Shown here piece after piece: positions 11,355 to 23,416 of a stretch of DNA of 64,000 nt. The DNA is from Tetrastigma voinierianum. Its lineage: Eukaryota; Streptophyta; Magnoliopsida; Vitales; Vitaceae. The notes under the pieces are model-generated. The model saw only the letters and a program-made list of their open reading frames with translations, did not search any database and was not told the DNA's origin. Position 1 is the stretch's first letter; the number at the start of each line of letters is the position of its first letter. Location of the stretch: the NCBI GenBank assembly GCA_016808115.1, contig JAEQBH010001385.1, positions 786,001 through 850,000 on the forward strand, given 5' to 3'. The position numbers and the translations under genes were made by a program.

Positions 11355-14053
11355 TAGATTATAGCATACGAAAAATCACGGTAATAGTTTTATAACGTGT
11401 GAGGTGTAAAATAAATTAAATTATATTTTTTTGGAGTTTAAATGGAAAAAAATGAAAAAATTAATAAAAACACGGAAATTTTACAGGAGCCAAATAAATT
11501 AGGTAAAAATGTCAAATGAGGACTTAAGAGTCATAAATGAGTAATGTAAGTGCCAAAGTATAAATGAGATGAAATGAAGAGGAAATGAAAATGAAATGAA
11601 TCTTTAAAATAAAAAAAAATGAGAAATGATGAATTAGTGTGCAACCAAACGTGGCCTTAGTCATGTAATGGACAAAAGACAAATTTTTGGTCTTTGAATG
11701 CCATAACCCACATTTTAGGCAAAGGGGAGAGGAGAGCTAGGGCACACTACGGTTGAGGAAGAAGAGAGGAACTTGGTGATTTTCCTCCATAGGATCAAGG
11801 ATTTAGGTGATAGAAAAGAGAAAGAAGAAGAAAGAAGAAAATTGAAAGAGAATTGAAATTAAGTAAATGGCTAGTAACCCACTGAAATAAGTGTATTAAT
11901 TTGAATGCAAATTGGAATTTATAGAAATTAGTCAAAAGTGAGGCTACATTTTCGGTCGATTTGGTTAGGATTACGTCTGAGTTTTGTTGTTTGGAGGCCG
12001 ATTTTGGTATTTAGGCCATAACTTGGCCATGGCTAAATCAAATTGAATGATTCAAATTCATTGGGTAAACTAGACTTCTAGAATAACAAAATCTCACGAA
12101 ATAAGGTGTATCAATTTAGATACCCAAGTAAACCCGAAGTCGTCAAAGTGAAGGGCGCTCTGTTTTGGTCAGATGCGTCTGAGTTTTGGTGTTTAGACGA
12201 TTTCGGTATTTAGACCATAACTTGGCCATCACTCATTAGAATTGAGTGTTCAAATTTATGGGTAAACTAGACTTCTATTAAAACAAATCTCCTTGAAATA
12301 AGTATATCCAAATTTGGACCCCATTGAACCCAGAAATTCATCAAAGTGAGGCTCTGTTTTTGGGTCAATTCTGGTTCAATTTTGATATAGTTTTAGTGTT
12401 TGGAGCAGTTTAAGTATTTAGGCCATAACTTGGCCATCATTCATTCGAATTGAGTGATTCAAATTTCTGGATAAACTAAACTTCTAGGAAAACAAATCTC
12501 CCTGAAATAAATATATCCAATTTGGACCCCATTGAACCTAAAAATTTTTGTCAAAATGAGGCATATCGATGCCTAAAAAGAATGATAAGAATGTCTAAGG
12601 ATGAGGAAATGGGGAAAAATGAAAGGAACAATGTACCGGAAATGAGTCGGGTAGAAATAAGACCTAAATAAAAACCATAGAATACCCAACTAATATATGA
12701 TTGTCATTTGTGATGGATTAGGGGCTAACGAGGAGAAAAGCCCGAGTCGAGGTCGAGATTCCGAGGACAAGAATCGAAGGACGACAATCTTTTTAGTTTG
12801 TTCTCCGCTTCTCTCTATGTAATTCCAAAGTGTTTGAATGATTACAAAATGATTTAAATTGATGAAATGATTTATAAGAAAAAACATATTGATTTGTTTT
12901 AATTGATTTGAGGCAATTGATTGTGAAATGATTTGCATATGAAAAATTGCATGAGTATTGAAAATGAATTGTTTGTATAAATGTACATACTATTTTGTAT
13001 TTTGCTATGAATGATTTGAATGCCCTTAATAGAATGTGTAGATTAAATTCGAGTTGGACAGATTTGTATACGATAAGAGGGTTAAATTAAGCAATGCTGC
13101 GAGCAGATGTAATGATGTGTTACTCAGTCAATAACCCAGGAGGGACAATGTGGTAGTAAATTCCACGAATTGATTTTAATAACCGAGTCAACAACCATGA
13201 GGCCGTGCTTGTGTTATAAAACAAATTTTTTTTACCGGCTTCTGACGTAGGTGCCGTGCTAGTGATTCCGTTATCATGTGCACCGAAAGCATAAGTTAAA
13301 TTCGTTTAAGGGCAAATTGAAATGATAAGAAAATATTGAAATGCATTATTTGTGTTTTAAATGATTTGTTGCGCTATGATGCATATTTAGAATGATGATA
13401 AGCGTAAATGAATGTATATGAAATAAATATATGTATTGCATTGCATTGATCATTCAAAAGGTTAAAAACATTGTTTAGAAAAATTGCATGATTTGTATTA
13501 AAGTGAAATAGAAAGAAGAAGCTATAGAGCAGGCGAGCATGAAAATGCTTAGCGGGTGTTTTATCATCACTTAGTACCGAGAGAACATGTACGGGACGTA
13601 GATTGCGAGTGGTCAGTCATCGTCAAAGTCCTACGGAGGGGATAAGTAAAGGCTACATCCACGTGCATGCATTGGAATTATTAGACTAAGTTTGTACAAA
13701 CACTTCTTATGAAAATTGAACTACGATTATATTTTGTAAATATTTGGATATTGAAAGCGGTAATAATCTCACGTTGTATAAAGGTGGGGAAATGGACCAA
13801 ATGGTATGAAATGCCATGTCGAGATGAAAGGAGTTTTGTGATCAAATGATGGACCCCCTTTATGTTAAAGTGGTATTTACGTATATATATTTTCATTGAG
13901 TATTTGAAATGTGTTTAGAAAAGTAATTTTATTTGGATTATTCGAAATGATTCAAAAAAAAGAAAAAAAAAAGTGAGGACCGCGTCCAGGTCAGGTTCGA
14001 TAACTGCGTCGAGTTAGTCTGTGGCCCAGGGCCGATCCACCGTGAGTGGTTAA
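11355..14053 (-). mobile_element. Reverse-oriented LTR copy/copies of the window's main LTR family
   Basis: Read on the minus strand it contains 'catgactaaggccacgtttgg' near 11,645, matching the 'gccatgtttgg' phrase near the 3' end of the plus copies. Near 13,510-13,660 it carries the counterpart of 'tacctacacggatgaaacacc...ctaagc'. Three decayed ~180-bp tandem units at about 11,990-12,560 each contain 'ttaggccataacttggccat'. There is no readable protein. The exact boundaries are uncertain. Confidence 0.5.
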
Positions 14054-15690
14054 TGATGAGTATACTTTTATACTCATTTTATCCTATGTTTACTTATACT
14101 TTTGAATATTTTATTATATGAATAGAGTGATCTAATGCTCTAAATGTTCAATTTTGTGATTAGGTCATCCATGAACCAATATGGAGCAAAAACAAAGAGA
14201 TAAAACCAAAAATCAACAAACAACACATGCAGCGGCTAAGGTGTTTGATGTTTTCAATTGCAAATGATCCTCAATTGCTTACAATATTGATATTATTGAT
14301 AAATGAGAGCTTCTCGGGCTTTCCAAAGAGACCTTATTCACTCTATTTGGACTTCAAATGACAAAGATATGACTCTTGGTAGTTGAAGGAAGAAGAGAAG
14401 AGAGCTGAAAAGTGACCAGTTGGAGAATTTTGTACATTCAGTCTTTATAATGATTTCCAAAGTGTCTTTTCTGGACATATCTAGATTCTAAACTTCAAGA
14501 TCTTTCCAATGGTCCCAAGAACACCCAAATTGAAGTTCGGATGACAAAGTTATGACCTTATGAAGTTGGAGCAAAAACAGGGGACTGCAGCAACGTCGCG
14601 ACGTTGAGGACCAATGTCGCAACGTTGCAGAGAGCTGCAGAAACGTAGCATCTTGACGTCGTGACGTTGCTGCACGATGTCGCGACGTTCGGGGTTGATT
14701 TTGGCTCGATTTTTAGCCCATTTTGAGCCTATAATTGTGGGTTTTAAAGCTCAAACCCTAGAAAAACAACAAGGAAGAAGATTGGAGAACGGATTTTGGG
14801 CTTTTTTGAGGGAGAACAAGCTCCCTTTGGGTGGAAACACTCTAGGGCTTGTTCTTGGAGAGATTTCTAGGGTTCGTTCTTGGAAGAGGAAGAGGAAGAA
14901 GAAGATAATGGAGGAGAATAAGGGAGCTTAAATGCCAAATTTGTTTTCGCTCTTTCCTTTTCCGGTTTTTTTTTTCTTTTGATGGTTGTATTTGCTTTTC
15001 CCTTTATGTTTTAGTTAGTTTTCTTGGGGTTTAGATGTAGCTAAAGACATGTTTGTATGAATCTCTCCTAATTTATATTGATTGATGTTTTATTTCATAT
15101 TTGTGTTGAATGTTTCCATTGGATCTTAATGCTTGTGGGTATTTGATATTTTATATTTATTGGTTTGATTCAAAATGCAAAGAAGTGAGAATTAAATTAG
15201 ACCATGGATGATTTACCATCTAATTATCATGAGATAGAGATATAAGTGAGATTAGGTGTGGTATTAAGATTTATAGGGTTCAATGCATCTTTAGTTATGA
15301 TGGTTTGAGGCAGAGATGCAGTATAACCTTTTCTAAGATTAGTATGCGGATGCTCGAGAGATATTCAAATATACATTAGTGAAATCACCATCTTCATGAT
15401 GAAATTGATCATCGATTAATTGGGTTAGGAGGTTCATGCATCATTGTTTAGGTGAAATCTATGCCCTAAGGCTTTTTAGTCTTTATATAGTCATTCTTGC
15501 ATGTACACAGATTAGTGTCTTTGAGTTTTTCTATAGATTTTCCAACATCGAATAAGTATAGGCTAGATTAGAGTCGATGTAGTAGCCGATAAAGTAGGGC
15601 GATCTTCACTTATCATTATATTACTTGAGGCGACATGTACACTTGCGCACATAGGCGTACACATTTTACATAGCACAAATGGGCCTATCA
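14054..15690 (+). mobile_element. 5' LTR of a Ty3/gypsy element
   Basis: It starts near TGATGAGTATAC (14,054) and ends CCTATCA (15,690). Six bases later comes a primer-binding site complementary to tRNA-Asp, which fixes the right end. The left end is inferred from the TGAT start shared with the other Ty3/gypsy LTRs here. It contains the conserved block (14,515-14,570) and a palindrome cluster (14,591-14,690). No matching 3' LTR was found in the window. Confidence 0.7.
14591..14690. repeat. Palindrome cluster CAACGTCGCGACGTTG
   Basis: A 16-base perfect palindrome occupies 14,591-14,606, with diverged copies at 14,612-14,627, about 14,655-14,669 and 14,676-14,690. They are CpG-rich inside an AT-rich LTR; several differences are C-to-T or G-to-A, as expected from methylated CpG decay. 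Confidence 0.85.
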
Positions 15691-15696
15691 AGTTTT

Positions 15697-15714
15697 TGGA
15701 GCCATTGTCGGGGA
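15697..15714 (+). other. Primer-binding site (tRNA-Asp type)
   Basis: TGGAGCCATTGTCGGGGA differs at a few positions from the tRNA-Asp 3' end complement TGGCGCCGTTGCCGGGGA. It lies six bases after the CA end of the LTR, the usual arrangement. Confidence 0.8.
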
Positions 15715-15846
15715 ATTGGTGCTTTTATTAATATTGATTTGAAATAGCTTTACTCTACTTTGGATATAATTAGTCTTGTTTTATTTTCCTTTTTGTCCAT
15801 TTTACTTTTGAATTTTATTTTTTGTTTTATATCATTTCAATCACAA

Positions 15847-16910
15847 TGGATCCTATCATCGAGTTGACAAATGCATTGGCTCACCTTCGAAGTAAACAAC
15901 AAGAATCACGTGATTGGGTGATGGTATCAAGAAGAGTGACAACTCAAGTGCGGAGTCAAGTGTGGCAACCATATGCATTAATGGATTTTGCTCAATAACA
16001 AGGTACCCCATACTTTGAGCAATCATAATTTTGGATGGGCACCACCCAGCTTCCCTCATGGAATACAAGGCTATACCATTCGCACACTCCCGCAGTCAAG
16101 ATCAAGCCCCGAAAGAAGCCATGGATGAAATAAAGAAAGCTGTTGAATCTGTGACACAACCTGAGTTTCAAGATCCAATGGCTGGAAATGGACCACTCTC
16201 AAGTTCGATTTTCAGTTTCTTGGTCAAATGAGATCGTCAGCCTCCGCAGGAGAGAATGACAAAAGTTAGGCGACCATGGCTGAATTAGAAAAGAGTTCAT
16301 GCTTTGAATGCGCAGCATCTCAAGTTCGATTCATGGAATTAATGAGGGCTAATGATCAAATTGACTTACCATTCACTTGAGCTTGAAGAAGGAGATGGCT
16401 CCGAGGAATTTACACTATTTATACTCAACTTGAATTCAAGAGAGAACAACCTAAAGAAGAGGAGAGTATGAGTATAGAAGAACTAGTGGCAAAATATATG
16501 AAAGAACAAGAGGAATAAAATATGGCTACAAATATATTCAAGGACACTTGTAAGAGTTAAGTCATCTACTCTTGGGGTGAATAGAAGAAGAAAACTTGAG
16601 ATACAATGAAGAAATCCCCTCAAGGGATAATGAAGAACAGAGAAGTTTCAAGCGGTGGAGGGAATGATGCACAAATTTTGGAAACCTTAGTTGTGAAGGA
16701 GAGTGAGCCGACTTCTCCCGAGGAATCATGTGAAAAGACAAATGATGAAGTTGTGAAGACTATTCCAGGGATGACTCTTTGGGTTCCAATGCATGAGGAA
16801 GTGAAAAATGAGAATAAAACCCAAACTTTTGAGGTTGATGAGTACATCATTCACTTGAACAATGAATTGAGAGGAATCATTGTAAAGAAAAAAATGAAAA
16901 AAAAATAGAA
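15847..16910 (+). pseudogene. Degenerate gag region of the Ty3/gypsy element
   Basis: Downstream of the primer site several short open stretches resemble gag only weakly (for example DPIIELTNALAHLRSKQQESR from 15,847 and a 100-codon acidic frame at 16,606-16,908). Stops and frameshifts interrupt every frame. No protease, reverse transcriptase or integrase motif is readable before the purine tract at 17,504. I infer a decayed, internally deleted element. Confidence 0.5.
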
Positions 16911-17503
16911 AATATAAAAAAATAATGGTCTTGGAAGGAACCATATTGCTCAAATTGCTGATTGAGCACAATTATCTCTCTTAGAAAAGGATGGAGGCGA
17001 GTACCAGCATGGTAGTTGGTAGAGTCTATTTGGACTCGAGAAAAAGAAAGCGGAGAGCCGACTTCTTAGGAGGTAACCCGAGTTCAAAAAGTTTCCTTTT
17101 CCATTTTCTTTTTTTTAGTTACTTTTAAGTTTGTTTTTGAATAAATGTTCTTTCTTGATCTTATGTTTCTTAGTGTTGTTTTTCAGGTTTTTGGAGTTCA
17201 AAGTTGGCTATGGAGGTGGAGAATCTTGAAAAGTGGAATTTTATAGTATCTTGGAGGTTCAAAGAGCAAAAATTGAACAAGGAAATCAGTTCTAGCATCC
17301 TCCCTCATTTCATTCCATATATGCTTCCTATTTTCAAGCCTCTTCTCATTTGGAACTAAATTCTAATCCCTCTTAAGATCTTTGCCTCCAAAGCAAGCCA
17401 TATTCATTAGAGTAACTTCTGGAGACTTGATCAACCTCAGGGGAGTACTCATTATCCATTCTTGCTTTTGTTTCACATTGAGGACAATGTTTAATTCAAG
17501 TTT

Positions 17504-17510
17504 AGGGGGG
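17504..17510 (+). other. Polypurine tract, end of retroelement internal region
   Basis: 'cacattgaggacaatgt' followed by 'caagtttagggggg' is the phrase that commonly closes the internal coding region in Athila-like elements. Variants recur at about 31,868-31,900 and at 33,380-33,400 in the intact nested element. Confidence 0.6.
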
Positions 17511-19150
17511 TGAATTCAATTTTTTTTTTTCAAAAATCCAGCTTTTGTGTCTCCTTACCTATTTTAGTTATTGCTTTATTTGTTTAGGTTGTTTGCATGA
17601 GTTTTTCTTTCTTTCTTTTGTTTGTTTCATGTCTCATATGAGTGAGTTTGATGCCTTTTTGGCTAGTAGAAGGTCATTTTAATCTAATTACTTTATTTAA
17701 AATAGAAAATAAAAACATAATGTAAAAAGATTGCTTTAAAGAGAAATGTTTGCTGATTTGTGAGAAAGAAATATTAAGAAGGTCTCGAGCTTTGGATTCA
17801 CCAAACTTGGCCTCACCATGGTGATTCAAATGGGGGTTTTGTATGTTTTGATCGTATGTCCTAAAAACCAGCGTATTGTTGATTACTTAACATACCATTT
17901 AGACTTGCTAAGTATTAAGAAGACTAGTGGAAGAGAGTAGAGACTTCTATACAGATACTTAGGAGAACTAGGATTATTGCCACCACATACAAGATGTCCC
18001 CAACTTATGTACATACGACCTTCAGACCTTTAAAATAGTAGAAAAGCTTAATCTTTAGTTTGAAGCGCAACTGCCCCCGTTGGTCACCATGGTGGGGTGG
18101 ATCGAATCCACCTCACCTCGAGAAGACGATTACTCACTCATGGTGAGTCTTGAACATGCCATGAATGAAGAAGAAAGCAGAAAAATAGAAGAAAATCATA
18201 TTGAAAGCTTTATTGGAAGCAAAGGAGAAAGTTCTCCCAAAATTACAAGAAAATAACTAAATATAATGAACTAAGGTATCTTTTTGCTTTAATCCTCTAA
18301 TCCCCATTTATAGGCAAAATAATACATACTTGGAGGTTACTTTATGCTCAAGAAGGATTACATTCCTTTTACAAATCAAACTCTAAGACTTAAGACTCAA
18401 AATTTTATATTTACTGTCTTCCGCTAATTTTGCATTGGAATTGAGTAGTAGAGCGAAATTTCGCACTCCTAATGGAGATAGTGCGAAAGAGATCGCCTTG
18501 ATGTAGTGTGAAATGCTTTTAAACAGCTTCAAATCCTCCATCTTCTTGCGCGATCATTTCTTCATGGTCTCAACTCGTTTGAATATATTCAACGAGCTGC
18601 CAAGCTCGCACAATAGATCCCGAGACGTCCTCATTGCTTGATCTCATGGTTCCAAGAGCCGCAAAAGTGCCTAAAAAGGCATATATGCATACTTGTACTC
18701 AATCAAACTATTAGTAGCGAGTTTCAAGGCTAACAACGCACAAAGTCAGTAAAGTATAAGTTTCCACCACAAAAGAGTTTTATTTGTTCAAAGTTAAGTT
18801 CTTGAAAATGCACTTTTTGAGTGGTTGTCAAGAATCCCAACTCATTTGACTTGCTTCCTAGAGCTTCTAAGGTTGCACAAGAGATCTTGAGATGTCCTCA
18901 TTCCTCGACGTCATGATTCAAAGAGCCATAAAAGTGCCTAAAAGACCTAAAAACATACATGTATTCAATAAAATCATTAATAATGGGTTTTTGGGATTAA
19001 CAACTCACATAATCAGTTAAATGTGAGTTTCCAATACAAAAAAGTTTTTAAAGTAGGAAAATTAAGTAGATAAAAATGTCATTTTTGATCGATTATGAAG
19101 AGCTAAACAACATTCTATTGGTTAGGCACTTAAGTTCAGTTTGCCAAAGC
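17511..19150. other. Retroelement-derived non-coding DNA
   Basis: No protein similarity is readable. It contains a decayed palindrome GCGAAATTTCGC near 18,457 and a diverged tandem duplication (separate entry). The last bases before 19,151 flank the next insertion and may belong to the gag region of the minus-strand element described at 25,202. Confidence 0.4.
18590..19060. repeat. Diverged tandem duplication, ~267-bp period
   Basis: 'gtcctcatt-cttga...catg-ttc-aagagcc' and 'aaaagtgcctaaaa' occur at 18,627 onward and again at 18,894 onward. 'aagtttcca' and 'aaaaagttt' also align at the same offset. There is no open reading frame across it. Confidence 0.75.
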
Positions 19151-19553
19151 GTTGCTGATAGGTGTGGATCTTATTAGCATTTATAGAGTGTTTTGCATGT
19201 ATTTTTGTAACCTAAATGCTAGATTCACACCTATTTTTCTAAAGATTAATCCCCCATTTGCTTATGTTTTATAGGAATACAAAGTAAAGCAAGCAAAGAA
19301 AAGGCGAAAAGATCAGCGAAACTTGCCCAGCAACTTTGCCGTCGGGCGAAGCGGAGTTCGAAAAGCGAAGAAACTAAAGGCCCGAAAAGAAGGCCTTAGG
19401 TTCTCAAGGAAAGACCTTCGCCCGAGTGAAGACTTTGTAGTGAAGTCCCTTGCCAAGGCGAAGGGGGAAAATCCTATAACCACCACTCTTGGGTTCGCCA
19501 AGGTGAAGGAAGACAAGGCCAATTAAAGACACGTGGCTTTGCCAAGGCGAAGA

Positions 19554-21576
19554 TGTCACTCCCCTACCCCCACCTGGGAGAAGAGAGGGGGCGCGGCACG
19601 GGACTAGGACTCTTTAACCTGCTTTTCTAACATCGGTGGGCCCATTTCATATATAAATTCATAAGGAAATAAAACTTCTAGTACTACCATCGTAGTAGTG
19701 TTTAAATTGTCTTGTACATATTCTTGAGTCTCATTTACTTGTACATAAACAAATTCCACTATTACAAAAACTTTTACATTTACATTCCAAAACTAAAAAT
19801 TAAAACCTACATCAAGTGGACTCCTATTGCTGTGTTGGCCCTGTCGTATGCGGAATGCCTCGGATGTCCTCTTCAGTACCTACACGGATGAAACACCCGT
19901 GCTAAGCTTATAACTTAGTGGGAAACAGATAACAGATATGACCACTTAAAGTGGTCCATAATTACAGGATACATATAACATAATTCTTATAACATGATTT
20001 TCATATCTCCTGTAGGAGTTCAGAACATAGATCTTGTACAGAAGGTACCCGTAGGTACAATACAAAACAGAGCAGAACTAATTAATTATGCTTTCTTATA
20101 GTTCATTATTCATATTCTTATCATATAACTGTTTGCCTGTATAAACCAGTAACAATGAATGAGAGGGATACGGCACAATAGATACCCAAAGGTGCGTGCG
20201 ATCTTGAACAAGTGCCGAGCCTGTCGTGCACACGCCCGGTAGTAAGTGCCATAGCGCGATAAGTGGCGTGTCTATACGTAGCGAAGTGTCGTAGCAGCAG
20301 CGGGGAGTGCTGAAGCACTGAACAGAGATGTGCATGCCCATGTAACAGAGGTGTCGTAGCACAATGCAGGAGTGTCGTCGCATTGAACAGATGTGCCTAT
20401 TCATTCACTATCCAGTCTCCGACAGGCATACAATTATATGTGTTTTCAAGCTTGTTATTTTATTCTTAATCACATTAGTAAATGAGGGCAAGAAACAATG
20501 TTTGCCCAAGCCGAGGTGGCGAGGTACAGAACATTTTTCATATGACTTTTAGACATGTAATGACCCATTTCATTTGGAATTAACGGAAAAACATAACGTA
20601 AACAGGATTGCAGGACAGGTTCTCGGACCTTAAGCAACGTGAGTCTAAGGCACTCCAACTTTACGATCTGGGGTACTTAACATCTTCACGGACCCAGCTA
20701 ATCACTTTTAGTACCCGATACTCGACCTTGATCTAGGTACTTAACATCCTCTGAACCTTAAATCACTTTGAGTACCGGTACTCAATACTTTCTGGACTGA
20801 AAGCAACTTTGAGTACCGGTACTCAATTTTCAGTACCGGTACTCAACATCCTACAAGCTAAAAACCACATGGAGTACCAGTACTCACCTGCGATTTCTAC
20901 AAAAATAGCCAGTTCTAGCCATTTTCACCAGAGATCTTCCAACCAAAACTAAACCAACTCAAAACCAACCACAAAACTGACTTGAACCAACCAAAATACA
21001 CATGTATTGAAGAGTTAGGGTTTTCCTAACCCAAGCATAGACAAAGAAAGAGTTAGGGTGGTTTCCAAACCAACAAATCCATACATAGGTTCCATAGCAA
21101 CATATACAAGGGTTCCAAACAAAAGAGATGTTCCAAACATGAATTCCATACCTGGATTTTCTTATTCTTTTCTTCTTCCTTCTTCCTTCTTCTTCTTCTT
21201 CTCTTCTTCTCTTCTCTCTTTCTCCCCACCGTAACCCTAGCTCTCCCTAATCACAAATGAGAAAAATCCCCTTCTCATAAGACCATGTTTGGTCTTATAC
21301 TATTTTGGCCAAACTTTCCATTTTTACCATTTGATCATTCCTATTCAATCTATTTGCAAATCAACTTATTCAATTTCTAACTTAGCATATAATCTTCTTA
21401 TGTTATGACCCTTGGGTCCTCATTTTATAAATTACCATTTTAACCTTGGCTTTTGTATTAATCTCGGCTTTATCCTTTTTCACTCTTAACACTTAAATTC
21501 CAGAAAATACAAATTTTACTTTACTTATACTACAAAACTATAATAAAACTACTAGGGTCTAATTCGGGGTGTTATA
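19554..21576 (+). mobile_element. 2,023-bp solo LTR nested in the 5' LTR, target duplication GAAGA
   Basis: It starts TGTCACTCC and ends GGTGTTATA, flanked by GAAGA at 19,549-19,553 and 21,577-21,581. Removing it joins 'ccaaggc-gaaga' to 'agccttcgcctcggc', restoring the host LTR. It shares with 718-4532 the 'cctacacggatgaaacacc' segment (near 19,880) and the 'aagaccatgtttgg' phrase (near 21,282). There is no coding content. Confidence 0.85.
20708..20887. repeat. Palindrome cluster TGAGTACCGGTACTCA
   Basis: Two perfect 16-base palindromes (20,769-20,784 and 20,810-20,825), a truncated perfect core at 20,831-20,845, and diverged units near 20,708 and 20,871. Spacing is irregular (20-60 bp). 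Confidence 0.9.
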
Positions 21577-22953
21577 GAAGAAGCCTTCGCCTCGGCAAAG
21601 AACATCAGTGGAGCGAGCGTCATTTGTATTTTAGGCCCACCATTTCATTTAAATATATGTATTTGAAACATTATGAGGGTTCCGGTTTCTGGAGAGGGAA
21701 CACCCTCTTAGGGTTTCTCCTCCCTTATTCTTGAACCATTTAGGGTTTGTGATTTTGTTTATTTCTTCTTTGGACTTGGAGGCGTGTGAAGATTAAAGCT
21801 CATTAGAGAAACTCTTACCTTGATGTGGTGTAGAATTGGAGACGATTTTCATCTCTCATTTGTTTTGTATCTCTAAACTCTACTCTATTTGTAAATCTAT
21901 CAACATTATATTTATCTTAAATATGATTTTATTGGATTACTTGATTGCAGTGAGTAACTAAACATCCTCTAGGGTTGATTATGGAAGTTGATGTTTGGTA
22001 TATATATATATATATTTATGATGGTTTTGTGAATTCATGCGTGTGTGAATGTTAGTTGGTGTAGTTCTTAGGATTATTATGATTTTAATTAATTAATCCA
22101 TACTGAGAGTTAGGTCTTCGATCCCCATACTAGGATATCCTTGGTGATGCTTGGATTATGCCCTAAAATCTGGTCCCAAGTCTCTTAAGGTATGAATTAA
22201 TAATTGAAATACTAATTAACCTAATCAAAGAAGTCTAGGAAATTAGGAATGCCTAGTACTAGATGGATTTCATTAGGGGTAGCACCATCTCAACATTATG
22301 TGAGGATCGTATGGATCGAGAGGTGATCGATCCAGAAGCGTAATCACAAGGTGAATCTGTGTATGGATCGAGAGGTGACCAATAGGATTCCCAAAGCATT
22401 GCGCCTAAAGTACCATGCTTCATGACTAGATGAATGAGAAGGAGGAGGTAGAGTAGGTGTGAGAATTTGAGGGGAGACACGAAAGAGTAAACCTCATGTT
22501 AGATTCCTTGGACATGCACAAGTGTACGTTCACTTAATCAACACTTAATGGATATAAACCATAAATGCATCAATAGAGACAATCAACCCTAGAATCTTTC
22601 CTTGCGTTATATTCCCGATATTGCTCCATTCCTTACGAGTGGACATTGATCACACCCTATTTTCTTTTCTTTTTAGTTTAGTTTAGGAAACCCTTTTTCA
22701 CTCAACCATTTAGTGCTCCAAATAGTGACGACGATGGAAGCCGGGAGTATTCGATCCTCGGCCAAAACCACACTTTCCACAGTAAGGATCGATATATGCA
22801 GACTTGTTAGTTCACTATATTACTGTGTGACCCGTGTTCTGCTCTGCCATGCTCTATAGATTAGTTCGCCTTGGCGAATCAAAATTATAGTGGAGAATTC
22901 TTTATGCTCTCGAGTATAGTGGAGAAGCCTTGGCAAAGAATAGGTTCGGGATT

Positions 22954-23028
22954 GTCGTTGTAGTATAGTGGTAAGTATTCCCTCCTATCACACGAGTGAC
23001 CTGGGTTCAATCCCCTGCAACGGCGCCA
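22954..23028 (+). pseudogene. Full-length degenerate tRNA-Asp copy ending in CCA
   Basis: The 72 bases at 22,954-23,025 match plant tRNA-Asp from the first to the last base with about seven differences, and CCA follows at 23,026-23,028. The acceptor stem is intact (GTCGTTG with CAACGGC). The anticodon reads ATC instead of GTC and three of five anticodon-stem pairs are broken, so it cannot be a working tRNA. Nuclear tRNA genes do not encode CCA, so this looks copied from a mature tRNA. On the minus strand it reads as a primer-binding site extended to the whole tRNA: 'agttttTGGCGCC' is the usual LTR/primer-site junction of this element group. It is joined to an antisense protease fragment. Confidence 0.85.
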
Positions 23029-23415
23029 AAAACTTGTTAGCATCAATCCACAATTGACTTTGTGGCAATGGAAGGGTCTTTCTACAAATGGCCCATCGAT
23101 TACTCTTCCATGCGAAAGTGAATAAATATGGAAATGTAAGTCTTCAACTCCAACTAAGACATTTTCAATTATTAGCTTCGGATGTTTCTTTTCACTTTGC
23201 TTCTCTTTCAATAAAAGCTCTTCGTCGATAGCAAGCTCATTCTTCTCAACTAATGACAGGTCTTGCAATTCTCCCTCAAGAATCAAGGACATTTTGTCAT
23301 ATTTCATTGTGATCTTGTCCTCATCCAACGTCGAACTCAAAAGTTCATCTTCAAGGCTCAAAGATATGCTTTCACTTTCCCGTATGTCCTCATTCTTTAT
23401 GTCGCTCGGGAGTTG
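23029..23415 (-). pseudogene. Ty3/gypsy acidic linker plus protease fragment
   Basis: On the minus strand a long open frame contains an acidic, leucine-rich linker and then PKLIIENVLVGVEDLHF. This is followed (with a frame change) by SQLWIDA, the order seen in the protease region of plant gypsy polyproteins. It stops abruptly at the junction with the tRNA copy; everything after WIDA is missing. The open frame formally continues through the tRNA copy to 22,885, but that part is not protein-like. Orientation is opposite to the surrounding LTRs, so it came from another element, possibly the minus-strand element at 25,202-36,052. Confidence 0.65.
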
Positions 23416-23416
23416 T

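Noticed and set aside
16606..16908. 100-codon acidic frame as a host gene
   Set aside because: Lies between a tRNA-Asp primer site and a polypurine tract, so it belongs to the decayed retroelement.
22954..23025. Functional tRNA-Asp gene
   Set aside because: Three of five anticodon-stem pairs and one T-stem pair are broken, the anticodon is changed to ATC, and a CCA follows, as in reverse-transcribed tRNA.
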